From VRUG01 sp965372745 (lineage in GTDB: Bacteria; Planctomycetota; Phycisphaerae; Sedimentisphaerales; Anaerobacaceae), in contig CBDVDM010000006.1 of assembly GCA_965372745.1 (NCBI GenBank), positions 6,951-70,950 of the forward strand: a stretch of 64,000 nucleotides of DNA, read 5' to 3'. Under the pieces are notes generated by a model. The model saw only the letters and a list, made by a program, of their open reading frames with translations, made no database searches and had not been told where the DNA came from. Position 1 is the first letter of the stretch, and each line of letters begins with the position of its first letter. The position numbers and the translations under genes were made by a program. Positions 25,250 to 33,761 of the stretch are shown here, in pieces.

Positions 25250-25894
25250 ATGGCTAAATATCCGATATTTCTTGAACTTGCCAGCCGTCGCGTTGTCGTA
25301 ATTGGTGGCGGCAATGTCGCTGTACGCAAGGTACAATCTCTTCATGAAACCAAAGCCCGTGTTGTTGTTATAGCTGAGAAAATAAATGAAACGATGACCA
25401 ATTATTGCAAAGGTACTAACATCGAACTGATTAAATCCAAATATTCAAAAAGCTATCTGCCCGGCGCTGTGCTCGTAATCGCCGCCACTTCTGACCAACA
25501 AACAAACGCCCTGATTTACAAAGACTGCCGGCAGTTGGAAATTTTGTGCAATGTTGTCGATGACCCACGGCATTGTGATTTTTTTGTCCCCGCCGTTGTC
25601 AGGCGTGGCGAACTTCAGATTGCCATCGGCACCAATGGAAAATGCCCTGCTTATGCAGGCTATCTGCGAAAAAAGTTAGAGTCGACGTTTACTGAAAAAC
25701 ACGGGCAATTCTTAGCTGAACTCGAAAATATCCGAAAACAGCTTATTGAAAACCTTACAAATCCTAAACAGAGAAAAGCTGTCTTAGAAAAATTAGTTGA
25801 GGATCGCTCTTTTGAACATTTTGCACAAAATGGAATTGATTCCTGGAAAAGCTACGCCAAGCAACTCATAGAAGAATATCAGAACAAAACCTGA
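25250..25894 (+). CDS. Precorrin-2 dehydrogenase / sirohydrochlorin ferrochelatase-like (Met8/SirC/CysG N-domain)
   Basis: 214 residues from the ATG at 25250; an in-frame GTG at 25235 is possible but adds residues not typical of the family. An N-terminal Rossmann motif RRVVVIGGGNVAVRK is followed by the family segment NVVDDPRHCDFFVPAVVRRGELQIAIGT and a helical C-terminal domain with CPAYAGYLRKKLE. It oxidises precorrin-2 to sirohydrochlorin and may insert Fe2+ to give siroheme. This supplies the step between CobA-HemD (37.9 kb) and the Ahb enzymes (40.6-44.7 kb). Convergent with rplU, with 2 bp between stops. Confidence 0.88.
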   Translation: MAKYPIFLELASRRVVVIGGGNVAVRKVQSLHETKARVVVIAEKINETMTNYCKGTNIELIKSKYSKSYLPGAVLVIAATSDQQTNALIYKDCRQLEILCNVVDDPRHCDFFVPAVVRRGELQIAIGTNGKCPAYAGYLRKKLESTFTEKHGQFLAELENIRKQLIENLTNPKQRKAVLEKLVEDRSFEHFAQNGIDSWKSYAKQLIEEYQNKT

Positions 25895-25896
25895 TA

Positions 25897-26226
25897 TCAA
25901 GCCTGTATTTTATCGATGGTAACCTGCAGATATTTTTGACGATGTCCTGTTTTCTTTTTACTGTCTTTACGTCTGCGGAAGTACATCGGATAAAGCTTTT
26001 TACCTTTAAGAACAGCATCTTCTGCTGTTGTCTTAAAAGAAGCGACAACCTTTGCTCCATCAAGATATGGTGTGCCAATCTGAACCTTTTTGCCATCGCT
26101 GACAAACAAGACCTTATCAAGCTCGATATTCTTGGCATCTGCAGCAACTTCGGTCAACTCTATATTTAAACAATCACCTTCAGCGACTTTGTATTGTTTG
26201 CCCCCTTGTTCAATCACAGCGTACAT
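25897..26226 (-). CDS. rplU: 50S ribosomal protein L21
   Basis: 109 residues from the ATG at 26226, chosen because AGGAG is 8 bases upstream and because L21 proteins begin MYAVIEQGGKQY; the frame stays open to 26247. Further L21 signatures are VLFVSDG, VVASFKTTAEDAVLKGKKLYP and MYFRRRKDSKKKTGHRQKY. L21 binds 23S rRNA in the large subunit. The usual partner gene rpmA (L27) does not follow; the gene ends 2 bp from the convergent precorrin-2 dehydrogenase. Confidence 0.97.
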   Translation of the reverse strand: MYAVIEQGGKQYKVAEGDCLNIELTEVAADAKNIELDKVLFVSDGKKVQIGTPYLDGAKVVASFKTTAEDAVLKGKKLYPMYFRRRKDSKKKTGHRQKYLQVTIDKIQA

Positions 26227-26272
26227 ATATGCAACTCCTATAGTCATCTTACAAAATTTGAATGAATTGGGA

Positions 26273-26301
26273 ATTCTACAGTTAAAATTTCTCCTTGTAA
26301 A
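26273..26301 (-). promoter_or_regulatory. Predicted sigma-70 promoter for rplU
   Basis: On the minus strand TTTACA, 17-bp spacer, TAGAAT. It leaves a leader of about 40 bases before the ATG with its AGGAG site. Confidence 0.5.
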
Positions 26302-26384
26302 GCAAAATATCTGATATTTTTCTACTATTAAACCTCATATAACGCTAAAATTAGCCTTAAATTTGTTTTGGAGACTCGTTAACC

Positions 26385-27218
26385 ATGCAAATAGCCATGA
26401 TACAGGACAAAATCGTTCCTTTAGACAAGCTCGAATCAATCTATCTCGACCGGGCAATGTATTTCGGCGATGGCGTCTACGAAGTAATCAGAAGCTATAA
26501 CGGTAAAATCTTCGCACTCAAGGAACATCTCAGCCGTTTTGCCGACAGCCTGGATAAAATCGGCATAACCTCCGTCAATATCGAGCAGATTAAAAACCGA
26601 ATACAAAAGGCTTTTGACACTGCCGATATCCCTAACGCTAAGATATATTTCCATATAACAAGAGGCTCAGCCCCAAGAAATCACACCTGCCCTGCAAATT
26701 TAAAGCCAAATTTCTTTCTGACAATTATGCAACTCGATAATAGTACAGATATAAAAACTAAAGGCTTTACTGTTTCAACTCATCCAGACTGGCGATGGAA
26801 AAGATGCGATATAAAATCGCTAAACCTACTACCTAATGTCCTTGCTTATCTGGACGCAGAGAAAAAAGGTTGCGACGAAGCCATACTCGTTGATGAAAAC
26901 AACCTGATAACCGAAGGTGCGAGTTCCTGTTTTTTTGCCATTTTCGGCCAAGAGCTGCAAACAGCTCCTTTAACTGCTAATATACTCCATTCTATTACGC
27001 GAAAATACACAATACAAGCTGCTAAAAATATCAACCTTAATATCATCGAGCAATCTATTTCACCTGTTCATGCCGAAAATGCCGACGAACTCTTCATTGC
27101 TGTCACCACTAAGGATATTGTTCCGCTAATAAAATTTGATGACAAGGTAATTGGCAACGGCAAACCCGGCAAATACACTAAGCTACTCATCGAACAATTT
27201 CGCAAAATTACAGCTTAA
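26385..27218 (+). CDS. Class IV aminotransferase (D-alanine / branched-chain type)
   Basis: 277 residues, fold type IV PLP enzyme. The lysine that forms the internal aldimine lies in DIKSLNLLPNVLA. Other family motifs are MYFGDGVYEVIRSYNGKIF near the N terminus and DEAILVDENNLITEGASSC. The pattern IKSLNLLPNVLA is close to D-amino acid transaminases, but branched-chain aminotransferases and aminodeoxychorismate lyases share the fold, so the substrate is open. GGAG lies 10 bases before the ATG. Confidence 0.88.
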   Translation: MQIAMIQDKIVPLDKLESIYLDRAMYFGDGVYEVIRSYNGKIFALKEHLSRFADSLDKIGITSVNIEQIKNRIQKAFDTADIPNAKIYFHITRGSAPRNHTCPANLKPNFFLTIMQLDNSTDIKTKGFTVSTHPDWRWKRCDIKSLNLLPNVLAYLDAEKKGCDEAILVDENNLITEGASSCFFAIFGQELQTAPLTANILHSITRKYTIQAAKNINLNIIEQSISPVHAENADELFIAVTTKDIVPLIKFDDKVIGNGKPGKYTKLLIEQFRKITA

Positions 27219-27245
27219 AGACTGGGTAAGGTTCCTGGTCTTCGA

Positions 27246-27274
27246 TTGACAATTGAAAGCCAATTCGTTATTAT
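27246..27274 (+). promoter_or_regulatory. Predicted sigma-70 promoter for tRNA-Arg(TCG)
   Basis: TTGACA, 17-bp spacer, TATTAT, ending 18 bp before the mature tRNA 5' end. Confidence 0.65.
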
Positions 27275-27292
27275 TAACCTGTTTTGGATTAT

Positions 27293-27366
27293 GCGCCCGT
27301 AGCTCAATTGGATAGAGTCGCGGACTTCGAATCCGAAGGTTGGAGGTTCGAGTCCTCCCGGGCGCG
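27293..27366 (+). tRNA. tRNA-Arg (anticodon TCG)
   Basis: Cloverleaf of 74 nt. The 7-bp acceptor stem GCGCCCG pairs with CGGGCGC, with discriminator G. The anticodon loop CTTCGAA gives anticodon TCG, read as arginine (CGA and, by wobble, other CGN codons). The T loop is TTCGAGT. The anticodon stem has one G-A mismatch at its base. CCA is not encoded. A run of T follows at once and may end transcription. Confidence 0.93.
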
Positions 27367-27538
27367 TTTTTGTAAATGTTTTATTCTCAATCACTTGCAT
27401 TCTTCATGCTGAGGTACTGAACAGATGGCGCTACTAACTCTCATCAATGTTGGAGTAATGATACTGATACGGCAGTACCTTATCCTCCAGGGACACCGTA
27501 ATTTTAAAAAATAGAAGAAAAAATAGGAGAAGAAAATT
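27367..27538. other. Gap between tRNA-Arg and an orphan gene
   Basis: About 170 bp. Apart from the T-run after the tRNA I see no gene, no repeat of the tRNA 3' end and no clear promoter. Confidence 0.4.
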
Positions 27539-28321
27539 ATGGATAAAAAAAAGCTTTGTGTAATGACCGTTTTTGCTTATACAGGAATATTGTTGACCAC
27601 CTTGAATCTTTTTGCGAGTGGAACAAGCAAGATAAAAAAATCTCAAAGGAATGAGTTTTTTAAACAATATATAGAAAATGGAATAGAAAAAATAAAACCA
27701 TACGCAAAAATGCCTAAAAGAGAAGAAACTTTATCTTCAGAAAATTATGATCGTGTTGTGACAGAATTCAGCTGGTGGTTAAACAAAATTATGGATCCAA
27801 ATTATGTTCCAGAAGAATCATTCATTAAGGAAAATATAAGACTCTTATCAGCTAAAAACAATAAAAATAGAGAAGATTTAGCTTTTCTCTCTTATGCAAT
27901 TGATGATGAAAACTATATGATAGTGCAAACAGGAGGGCTGAATGCAAGTATGTGGATATTTTTATATGAAACTGCGGGAGTTCAAGTAACTAGCGTAGAT
28001 GAAACGAACTCAAAAGTACAAGACTTTTTAAAGAAATATATAAAGAAAGAAATAAAGAGCAATATTCCGTCTCTTGTTATAGAAGAAAAAACAAATTTTT
28101 ATGTCGGAGAAGTAAAATCAACTGGCAAGAAAATAAACAGGGCAAAATGTGTTGTAGGAGATAAAGAAATTTGTTTATCAGTGCAAAAAATATCGTTTGA
28201 AGGTACTAATCCTGGTAAAGAACCTATGGCAGATGAATGGTTTTCTTGGTGTAGGAATAAAGAAAAAAGAGGAACTCCAGGAGCTGTTACTACACGTCGG
28301 GGTAGAGGACGTGAAAATTAG
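27539..28321 (+). CDS. Predicted exported protein of unknown function
   Basis: 260 residues. Lysine-rich start followed by a hydrophobic stretch and ASG at about residues 26-28 (LLTTLNLFASG), consistent with a signal peptide. The mature part is rich in Lys, Glu and Asn and has no motif I recognise; the C terminus is basic (TTRRGRGREN). The gene is markedly more AT-rich than its neighbours, which suggests different ancestry. AGGAGA stands about 8 bases before the ATG. It lies between tRNA-Arg and a broken transport gene. Confidence 0.55.
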   Translation: MDKKKLCVMTVFAYTGILLTTLNLFASGTSKIKKSQRNEFFKQYIENGIEKIKPYAKMPKREETLSSENYDRVVTEFSWWLNKIMDPNYVPEESFIKENIRLLSAKNNKNREDLAFLSYAIDDENYMIVQTGGLNASMWIFLYETAGVQVTSVDETNSKVQDFLKKYIKKEIKSNIPSLVIEEKTNFYVGEVKSTGKKINRAKCVVGDKEICLSVQKISFEGTNPGKEPMADEWFSWCRNKEKRGTPGAVTTRRGRGREN

Positions 28322-28492
28322 ATGTTATAAACACCTCATCCGAATGCAGCTAAAAATAAGTACAGAGGAAAAAATTAATTTTAGTATTAGTTTTATCAAA
28401 AGTCATGGTCTAATTAGGTTGGCTATAAATATTAAGTGTTATGAAAGTTTATAATATGTAAATATGTATGTTGTTTGAAAAAGGAGAGATTT

Positions 28493-29132
28493 ATGAAGAA
28501 AGTTGTAATTGTTTGTTTCTTATTAATAACATTGATATTGTTTGTCGGAAATGCTCAGGCATAAAAAAGCACAACAAAAAGTCGTAGTTTACACATCTCT
28601 TGACAAGGTATTCAGCCAGCCGGTTCTGGAAGCCTTTGAAAAAGAAACAGGCATTAAGGCGTTGGCTGTTTATGACTCAGAGGCTACTAAGACGACCGGT
28701 CTTGTTAATCGTCTGATAGCCGAGAAGGATAATCCAAGGGCCGATGTGTTCTGGAATTCAGAGACCGGCAGAACAATTGTTCTAAAGCAAAAAGGGATAT
28801 TAGCTAAATACATTAGCTCATCAGCAGTTGATATCCCCGATACCTTCAAAGACACGGACGGCTATTGGACCGGCTTCGCCGCCCGCTGCCGAATACTTAT
28901 CTACAATACCGACTTGCTCAAAGAGCAGGAGTTGCCCAAATCCATCTTTGAATTGACCGAGCCTAAATGGAAAGATAAGGTGGCCTTAGCCTACCCGCTT
29001 TTCGGCACAACCGCCACGCACGTAGCTGCCCTTTATACTCATATGGGCGAAGGAAAGGCCAAGCAATACTTTGACTCATTAAAAGCCAACGGAGTCATGA
29101 TTGTTGATGGCAACGCATCCGCCCGTAACCTA
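28493..29132 (+). pseudogene. Broken periplasmic (iron-type) ABC transporter substrate-binding protein gene
   Basis: An ATG at 28493 with AAGGAG 7 bases upstream encodes a 23-residue signal peptide (MKKVVIVCFLL ... VGNAQA) that runs into TAA at 28562-28564. Directly after, in another frame, the mature protein continues: KKAQQKVVVYTSLDKVFSQP, then DVFWNSETGRTIVLKQKG and GYWTGFAARCRILIYNTD. These are typical of the AfuA/FbpA family of Fe3+-binding proteins. Removing one T at 28562 joins signal peptide and mature protein in frame. Homology stops around 29132 (MIVDGNASARNL), about 190 residues into a protein normally about 320 long. No permease or ATPase gene is nearby. The protein cannot be made intact. 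Confidence 0.75.
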
Positions 29133-29234
29133 AAACCCTACCCATTGTCAAGACCATTTTTTCCTTTGGCCACCTTTTCTTACAATCAGCCTCGAAAATC
29201 GCTTGTCAAGATAGCAACTAAATTGGAAAGGCTT

Positions 29235-29654
29235 TTACCTTCCGGAATCAATCTTAACAATAAAATCCGCCAAATCATTAAGACTTCTCTTGTAATCCGA
29301 ATTTTCAAGACAGCCAAGACAGCCTCTTGCTCTGTCGACATAAGACAAAGCTGCATCAAAAGTCATCTTTACCGCTTTTGAATTAAGAAATACCGTTCTG
29401 ATTCTCTCAAGAGATGCCTGGTCGATTCTGTTTTCAAATATCTTCTTTAGTTCGCAACGCTCAGCTTTGCTCGAAATATCCATTAAGATTAACAATGGCA
29501 GGGTTATATCACCAACCGCCGCATCCTGCCCAGTGCAACTGCCCTGCTTTGCATCTTCGTTTAAAATATCTTGGTAGTCGTCTATAATCTGAAATGCGAT
29601 TCCAAAGTTCAGGCCAAACTCTTTTAATGCTGCCTGAATCCTTTGATAATACAA
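29235..29654 (-). pseudogene. Truncated polyprenyl diphosphate synthase, C-terminal part
   Basis: About 139 residues of a trans-isoprenyl diphosphate synthase. The second Asp-rich motif is present in FGIAFQIIDDYQDIL, followed by DITLPLLILM and the helical C terminus. The N-terminal half with the first DDxxD motif is missing: 20 bp upstream is the intact end of nqrF. The only in-frame start near the left edge is a TTG after GGGAGG. A family enzyme has about 300-330 residues and needs both Asp motifs to bind Mg2+, so this is most likely a remnant. It may once have followed nqrF, making a quinone side chain. Confidence 0.75.
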
Positions 29655-29674
29655 CCTCCCGAAACATTCTCCTT

Positions 29675-30796
29675 TTAGAACTTATCGTAGAACATATCTT
29701 TCGGCCTGACCCCTTTATCCTCAAGAACTCGTGTCACTGCCTCAATCATCGGTTCAGGCCCACATAAAAATGCCTGTCGAGGCACACCCGGCTCAAGAAA
29801 TTTATCTACCGAAAGATGAATAAAACCTGTTTCGCCGTTCCATTGTTCACCCTTTTTGAGTTTATCACTCAGTGCATAAACCACGTGAAAATTCGGATGT
29901 TTTTCACCCAATTCCTGAAACTGCTCAAGATAAAAAATCTCACGAGTGGTCCGGCAGCCAAAGAACAGCCAACAACTACGATGCGGCCATTTCTCATAAA
30001 GTGTGTAAATAATATTCTTCATCGGCGCCATACCGCAACCACCACCAACACAAACAATTTCCACTGACGGGTCATCGTCAAGCTCAAACTCTCCATACGG
30101 GCCGGTAAAAGTCACCTTGTCACCTACCTTTAAATTATGCAGATATGTTGACCCAATTCCACCCGGAATAATCCTCACGATTAACTCAACAATATTGGAA
30201 TCATGGGCCGGCGAACTTATCGAATATGCCCTGAACATCGGCCCCTCATCAGACAGAGCCTGAATCTGTACATACTGGCCCGGCCTTTGCAATATCTCCT
30301 GGGGTTCGTTCAGACGCAGATGAGTCTCTTTTATATCGTATGTCAGTTTTCTTACGCTCTCCACCGTAGCAGAGAACATCTTTATATTCAAAAACTCCTC
30401 TGGTATCTGAACAAAAATATCTTCACGAATCTTAACCTGGCAGGCCAACCGAACGTTTGAACGAATCTCTTTGCGGGTCAGATATGGTATCTCCGTTGGC
30501 AGTACCGGCCCGCCGCCTGCTGTCACAATAATCTTGCAATAGCCACATGAACCCTTGCCACCGCAGGCCGACGGTATAAAAATTTCGTTTGAATATAAAG
30601 CCGAAAGCAGCGTCTGCCCGCCTTCAACCTCAACAGGTTCTTCACCCTTGTTGATATCCAACTTGCAGATACCGTAATCGACAAAAAATCTTTCTGCTAC
30701 TATCAGCATTGCCGCCAATGCAACAGTAAGACCGGCAAATAACAACACCGACCACAAATATAACTTAAACCCTGATACTGCTAAAAAGCAAACCAC
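29675..30796 (-). CDS. nqrF: Na+-translocating NADH:quinone reductase subunit F
   Basis: 373 residues with a GTG start and GGAG 10 bases upstream. One N-terminal membrane helix (about residues 8-30) leads to a 2Fe-2S ferredoxin domain with CGGKGSCGYC ... LACQV (near residues 78-118). An FAD domain follows (RAYSISSP) and then a NADH domain (CVGGGCGMAPMKNII, CGPEPMIEA, ending MFYDKF). NqrF takes electrons from NADH in the cytoplasm and passes them to the membrane subunits. Last intact gene of nqrABCDEF, 15 bp after nqrE. Confidence 0.95.
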   Translation of the reverse strand: MVCFLAVSGFKLYLWSVLLFAGLTVALAAMLIVAERFFVDYGICKLDINKGEEPVEVEGGQTLLSALYSNEIFIPSACGGKGSCGYCKIIVTAGGGPVLPTEIPYLTRKEIRSNVRLACQVKIREDIFVQIPEEFLNIKMFSATVESVRKLTYDIKETHLRLNEPQEILQRPGQYVQIQALSDEGPMFRAYSISSPAHDSNIVELIVRIIPGGIGSTYLHNLKVGDKVTFTGPYGEFELDDDPSVEIVCVGGGCGMAPMKNIIYTLYEKWPHRSCWLFFGCRTTREIFYLEQFQELGEKHPNFHVVYALSDKLKKGEQWNGETGFIHLSVDKFLEPGVPRQAFLCGPEPMIEAVTRVLEDKGVRPKDMFYDKF

Positions 30797-30811
30797 TTTT
30801 ACAATTCTCCA

Positions 30812-31399
30812 CTATTGAATTGAAACCATACCTGCAAAACCCATAAATGCCATCGCCAAAACACATGTTACTATCATTGCTATCGGGATACCCTGAAATG
30901 GTTTGGGAATATTGCTGTATCGCATCTTCTGCTGCAAGCCCGCCATCATTATTATCGCCACTGCCCACCCGACTCCTGAACCGAAGCCGTATCCAATCGA
31001 TTGGGCAAAATTGTAATTACGAATTATCATAAAAAGTGACGCACCTAAAATCGCGCAGTTAACCGTAATCAACGGCAAGAAAATCCCTAACGTAAAATAG
31101 AGTTTCAGGCTGAATCTTTCCACGAACATCTCAACAAACTGAACAAACGCTGCTATTACCGCGATAAAAACAATAAACGTCAAATGGTCAAGACCAAGCG
31201 GCATCAAAATATAATGATATATAACGTAATTAATAATCGTTGTCACCGTCATCACAAATGTAACCGCCGTCCCTAAACCTATCGCTGTTCCCAATTGTTT
31301 GGAACACGCAATAAAAGAACACATGCCGAGAAAATTGGTCAACAATATATTATTCGTCAGTATTGCTGCGACTAAAATTACCAAGGCCGATGTTTCCAT
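30812..31399 (-). CDS. nqrE: Na+-translocating NADH:quinone reductase subunit E
   Basis: 195 residues with six membrane helices. The motifs TNNILLTNFLGMCSF and VNCAILGASLF carry the two cysteines that in NqrE share an intramembrane iron centre with NqrD. GYGFGSGVGWAVAI is also typical. Its ATG overlaps the nqrD stop by one base (TAATG), so translation is coupled. Confidence 0.94.
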   Translation of the reverse strand: METSALVILVAAILTNNILLTNFLGMCSFIACSKQLGTAIGLGTAVTFVMTVTTIINYVIYHYILMPLGLDHLTFIVFIAVIAAFVQFVEMFVERFSLKLYFTLGIFLPLITVNCAILGASLFMIIRNYNFAQSIGYGFGSGVGWAVAIIMMAGLQQKMRYSNIPKPFQGIPIAMIVTCVLAMAFMGFAGMVSIQ

Positions 31400-32064
31400 T
31401 ACTTTTTATTCTCCCAGGTCTCTGTGTCTTTGATAGCGTTGAAAACTGCAATTATAATTGCCAATGCAAAAAACGCTCCCGGCGCTAAAATCATCAGTTG
31501 ATTTGGTGTATACCATTTATCAGTTAATATTTGAAATCCCATAACCTGGCCGCTACCTAAGAGCTCTCTGAAAAATCCTATAATCGCAAGTATCACAGCA
31601 TACCCAAAGCCGTTCGCAAAACCGTCAACTATCGACAAGATTGGCGGATTATGAAGTGCAAATGCCTCCGCTCGACCCATGATGATACAATTTGTGATTA
31701 TCAATCCGACGTAAGGGCCAAGCTGTTTCGACATCTCCCAGTAAAATGCCTTTAAAAACTGGTCAAATAGAATCACAAAGGTCGCTATGATAGCCACCTC
31801 CGCTATCATTCGAATTCTATGAGGCGTGGCTTTTCGCAATAGTGACACAAAAAAATTCGACCCCACACAGACAAAGATAAGTGCAGCACCCATAACAAGA
31901 GAATTCTCTAATTTATTAGTCACTGCAAGCGCCGAGCATATACCAAGCACCTGAATCGCAAGAGGGTTATTTGCCCACACACCATCTTTTAATGTCACTA
32001 TGCCTCTGCCGCCGCACAATCCATTACTTGTGCAGGTTGTACAAGCTGCTCGACTATCTGCCAT
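31399..32064 (-). CDS. nqrD: Na+-translocating NADH:quinone reductase subunit D
   Basis: 221 residues from the ATG at 32064; the frame is open to 32127 but the longer form would run deep into nqrC. Six membrane helices; NPLAIQVLGICSALAVT and GLIITNCIIMGRAEAFA match NqrD and carry its two conserved cysteines. The N terminus has three or four further cysteines (residues 8-17, ACTTCTSNGLCGG), which are not part of the conserved core. It overlaps the nqrC end by 11 bp. Confidence 0.93.
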   Translation of the reverse strand: MADSRAACTTCTSNGLCGGRGIVTLKDGVWANNPLAIQVLGICSALAVTNKLENSLVMGAALIFVCVGSNFFVSLLRKATPHRIRMIAEVAIIATFVILFDQFLKAFYWEMSKQLGPYVGLIITNCIIMGRAEAFALHNPPILSIVDGFANGFGYAVILAIIGFFRELLGSGQVMGFQILTDKWYTPNQLMILAPGAFFALAIIIAVFNAIKDTETWENKK

Positions 32065-32683
32065 TATTCCTTTTCTCCTGTACAATTTTCTCTGCCAATC
32101 TACTGAGTATCGCTTCAACCTTATCACAGGTCATTGTCGCCCCGCTGATTGCATCAACTTCATTAACTGCCGACTTATCCGCCCCGACTTTGATGGTAAT
32201 ACCGACATTGCCAGCTTTATCAACAATTCTTTTACCTTTAAACCGTTCATAGAACCCCGCCGAGGCTATTTCTCCACCTAATCCGGGCGTTTCCTGCTGT
32301 TCATAGATTGTGATTCCACAAATTGTTTTCATGTCCGCAGCAAGAGCAAGGAAACCTTTAATCGGTCCCAATAAACCCTTACCCTCAAATGCAATTCCAA
32401 TAGTCTCTTCTTTATTTGAACCTGCCTTGGGAACATATCTATAAAGTTCGAGCTTGCCTAATTGCTCCTGACGAACGTTTTCTTTGAATATCTTCACCAA
32501 TTCACGCGAAGAAGCTCTTTCCGAATAAGGTACGCCAAGGACATTTAAGATATTCCGTTTTATATCAGCTTCTCTATCAGCTTGCTGATATGTCGATGTA
32601 AAACTCGACGCTGCCGTCAACAGCAACGCACATACGGCACCAAGACTGCCTGCATAAAATAATGTATATATATTACCCTTCAC
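32054..32683 (-). CDS. nqrC: Na+-translocating NADH:quinone reductase subunit C
   Basis: 209 residues with a GTG start (AAGG 8 bases upstream). One N-terminal membrane helix precedes a periplasmic FMN-binding domain. The flavinylation motif SGATMT near residues 180-185 carries the threonine that takes FMN covalently from ApbE. GLGGEI earlier is also typical. Overlaps nqrB and nqrD by 11 bp each. Confidence 0.93.
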   Translation of the reverse strand: MKGNIYTLFYAGSLGAVCALLLTAASSFTSTYQQADREADIKRNILNVLGVPYSERASSRELVKIFKENVRQEQLGKLELYRYVPKAGSNKEETIGIAFEGKGLLGPIKGFLALAADMKTICGITIYEQQETPGLGGEIASAGFYERFKGKRIVDKAGNVGITIKVGADKSAVNEVDAISGATMTCDKVEAILSRLAEKIVQEKRNNGR

Positions 32684-33761
32684 TTCGCAGCCTTCTCAGT
32701 TGAATACGAACTACTATCTCATCGAGAATCGGAGCAAAAATATTGCCAAGTAATATCGCAAACATCACACCTTCAACATATCCCGTAAAGTTGCGTATCA
32801 AAATCGTTATAACACCGATTATTATTCCATACATCCACTTACCAATATTGGTCGCCGGACTTGTCACCGGGTCTGTCGCCATAAAGAACGCACCGAAAAG
32901 CATCCCCCCCGCACACAAATGCCATAACGCCGGGCCAAATTGTTCAGGCCCAAAATGATGAAGAATACCAGCTAACACCCCTGCAGAGGCCAAAATACTG
33001 ACCACCGTTCGCCAGTTGGCAACGCGGGTAAATAATAAAAACACTCCGCCAAGAACAATCAAAAGCCCTGATGTCTCTCCGGTACTGCCTAATATGTTTC
33101 CTAAGAACATGCGTGATAATTCTACAAGATTGCCCTGCTTAGCCAAAACCAGAGGCGTTGCCGCACTCATCGCATCTATACTCGCAGAACTGACATACTG
33201 ATTTAATCTACCCAGTACACCTTCACCGGCAACCACCCAATTGCCCGACATTGCTGCAGGATATGCTATCGCCAAAAAACATCTCCCAACAAGTGCGGGG
33301 TTAAATACATTTCGCCCTGTTCCGCCAAACAGCTCTTTGCCTACAAACACACCAAAACCAACTCCAAGTCCTACCATCCAAAGCGGTAGTGTCGGCGGCA
33401 ATATCAGCGGAAACAGCATACCCGTCACTAAAAATCCCTCATTGATTTGCTCTTTGCGAACAATGGCAAAAACAATTTCAACTGCCCCACCAACTGCATA
33501 GGAAACGATAAGCATCGCAATAATCCGAAGGCCGTAAAAGTATAGTGCCCCGAGAAAACATGGCACAATCGCTATGATAACCATACTCATAAAACGCTTC
33601 ACATCAAGGGGGTCGCGAACATAAGGCCCAACAACTGTTCTTTTAGAAGATGCGAAGAAGAAATTTTCCATCGCTTCATATGCCGGTTTTAACGCCTTAA
33701 ACTTACCACCTTCATGAAATGACGGACTGATTTTTTCGAATATCTTTTGTAAAGATTTCAC
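32673..33761 (-). CDS. nqrB: Na+-translocating NADH:quinone reductase subunit B
   Basis: 362 residues. GTG start overlapping the nqrA stop (GTGA). About ten membrane helices. The conserved GGTGRNVFNPALVGRCFLA and MFFGAFFMATDPVTSP-like region (MLFGAFFMATDPVTSP) are present. The S/T-G-A-T flavin site of NqrB appears as SAATPL near residue 205 (SIDAMSAATPLVLAK), where serine/alanine variants around the flavin-linked threonine are seen. NqrB holds FMN and riboflavin and forms part of the sodium path. Confidence 0.92.
   Translation of the reverse strand: MKSLQKIFEKISPSFHEGGKFKALKPAYEAMENFFFASSKRTVVGPYVRDPLDVKRFMSMVIIAIVPCFLGALYFYGLRIIAMLIVSYAVGGAVEIVFAIVRKEQINEGFLVTGMLFPLILPPTLPLWMVGLGVGFGVFVGKELFGGTGRNVFNPALVGRCFLAIAYPAAMSGNWVVAGEGVLGRLNQYVSSASIDAMSAATPLVLAKQGNLVELSRMFLGNILGSTGETSGLLIVLGGVFLLFTRVANWRTVVSILASAGVLAGILHHFGPEQFGPALWHLCAGGMLFGAFFMATDPVTSPATNIGKWMYGIIIGVITILIRNFTGYVEGVMFAILLGNIFAPILDEIVVRIQLRRLRSEG

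Noticed and set aside
28542..29381. 279-residue open frame over the binding-protein remnant
   Set aside because: The frame starts inside the signal-peptide region and after about 29132 only runs antisense to the prenyl synthase fragment; it is not a natural full-length protein.
27293..29674. Integrated element using tRNA-Arg as attachment site
   Set aside because: No integrase gene and no second copy of the tRNA 3' end are visible in the window, so only decay and rearrangement can be stated.
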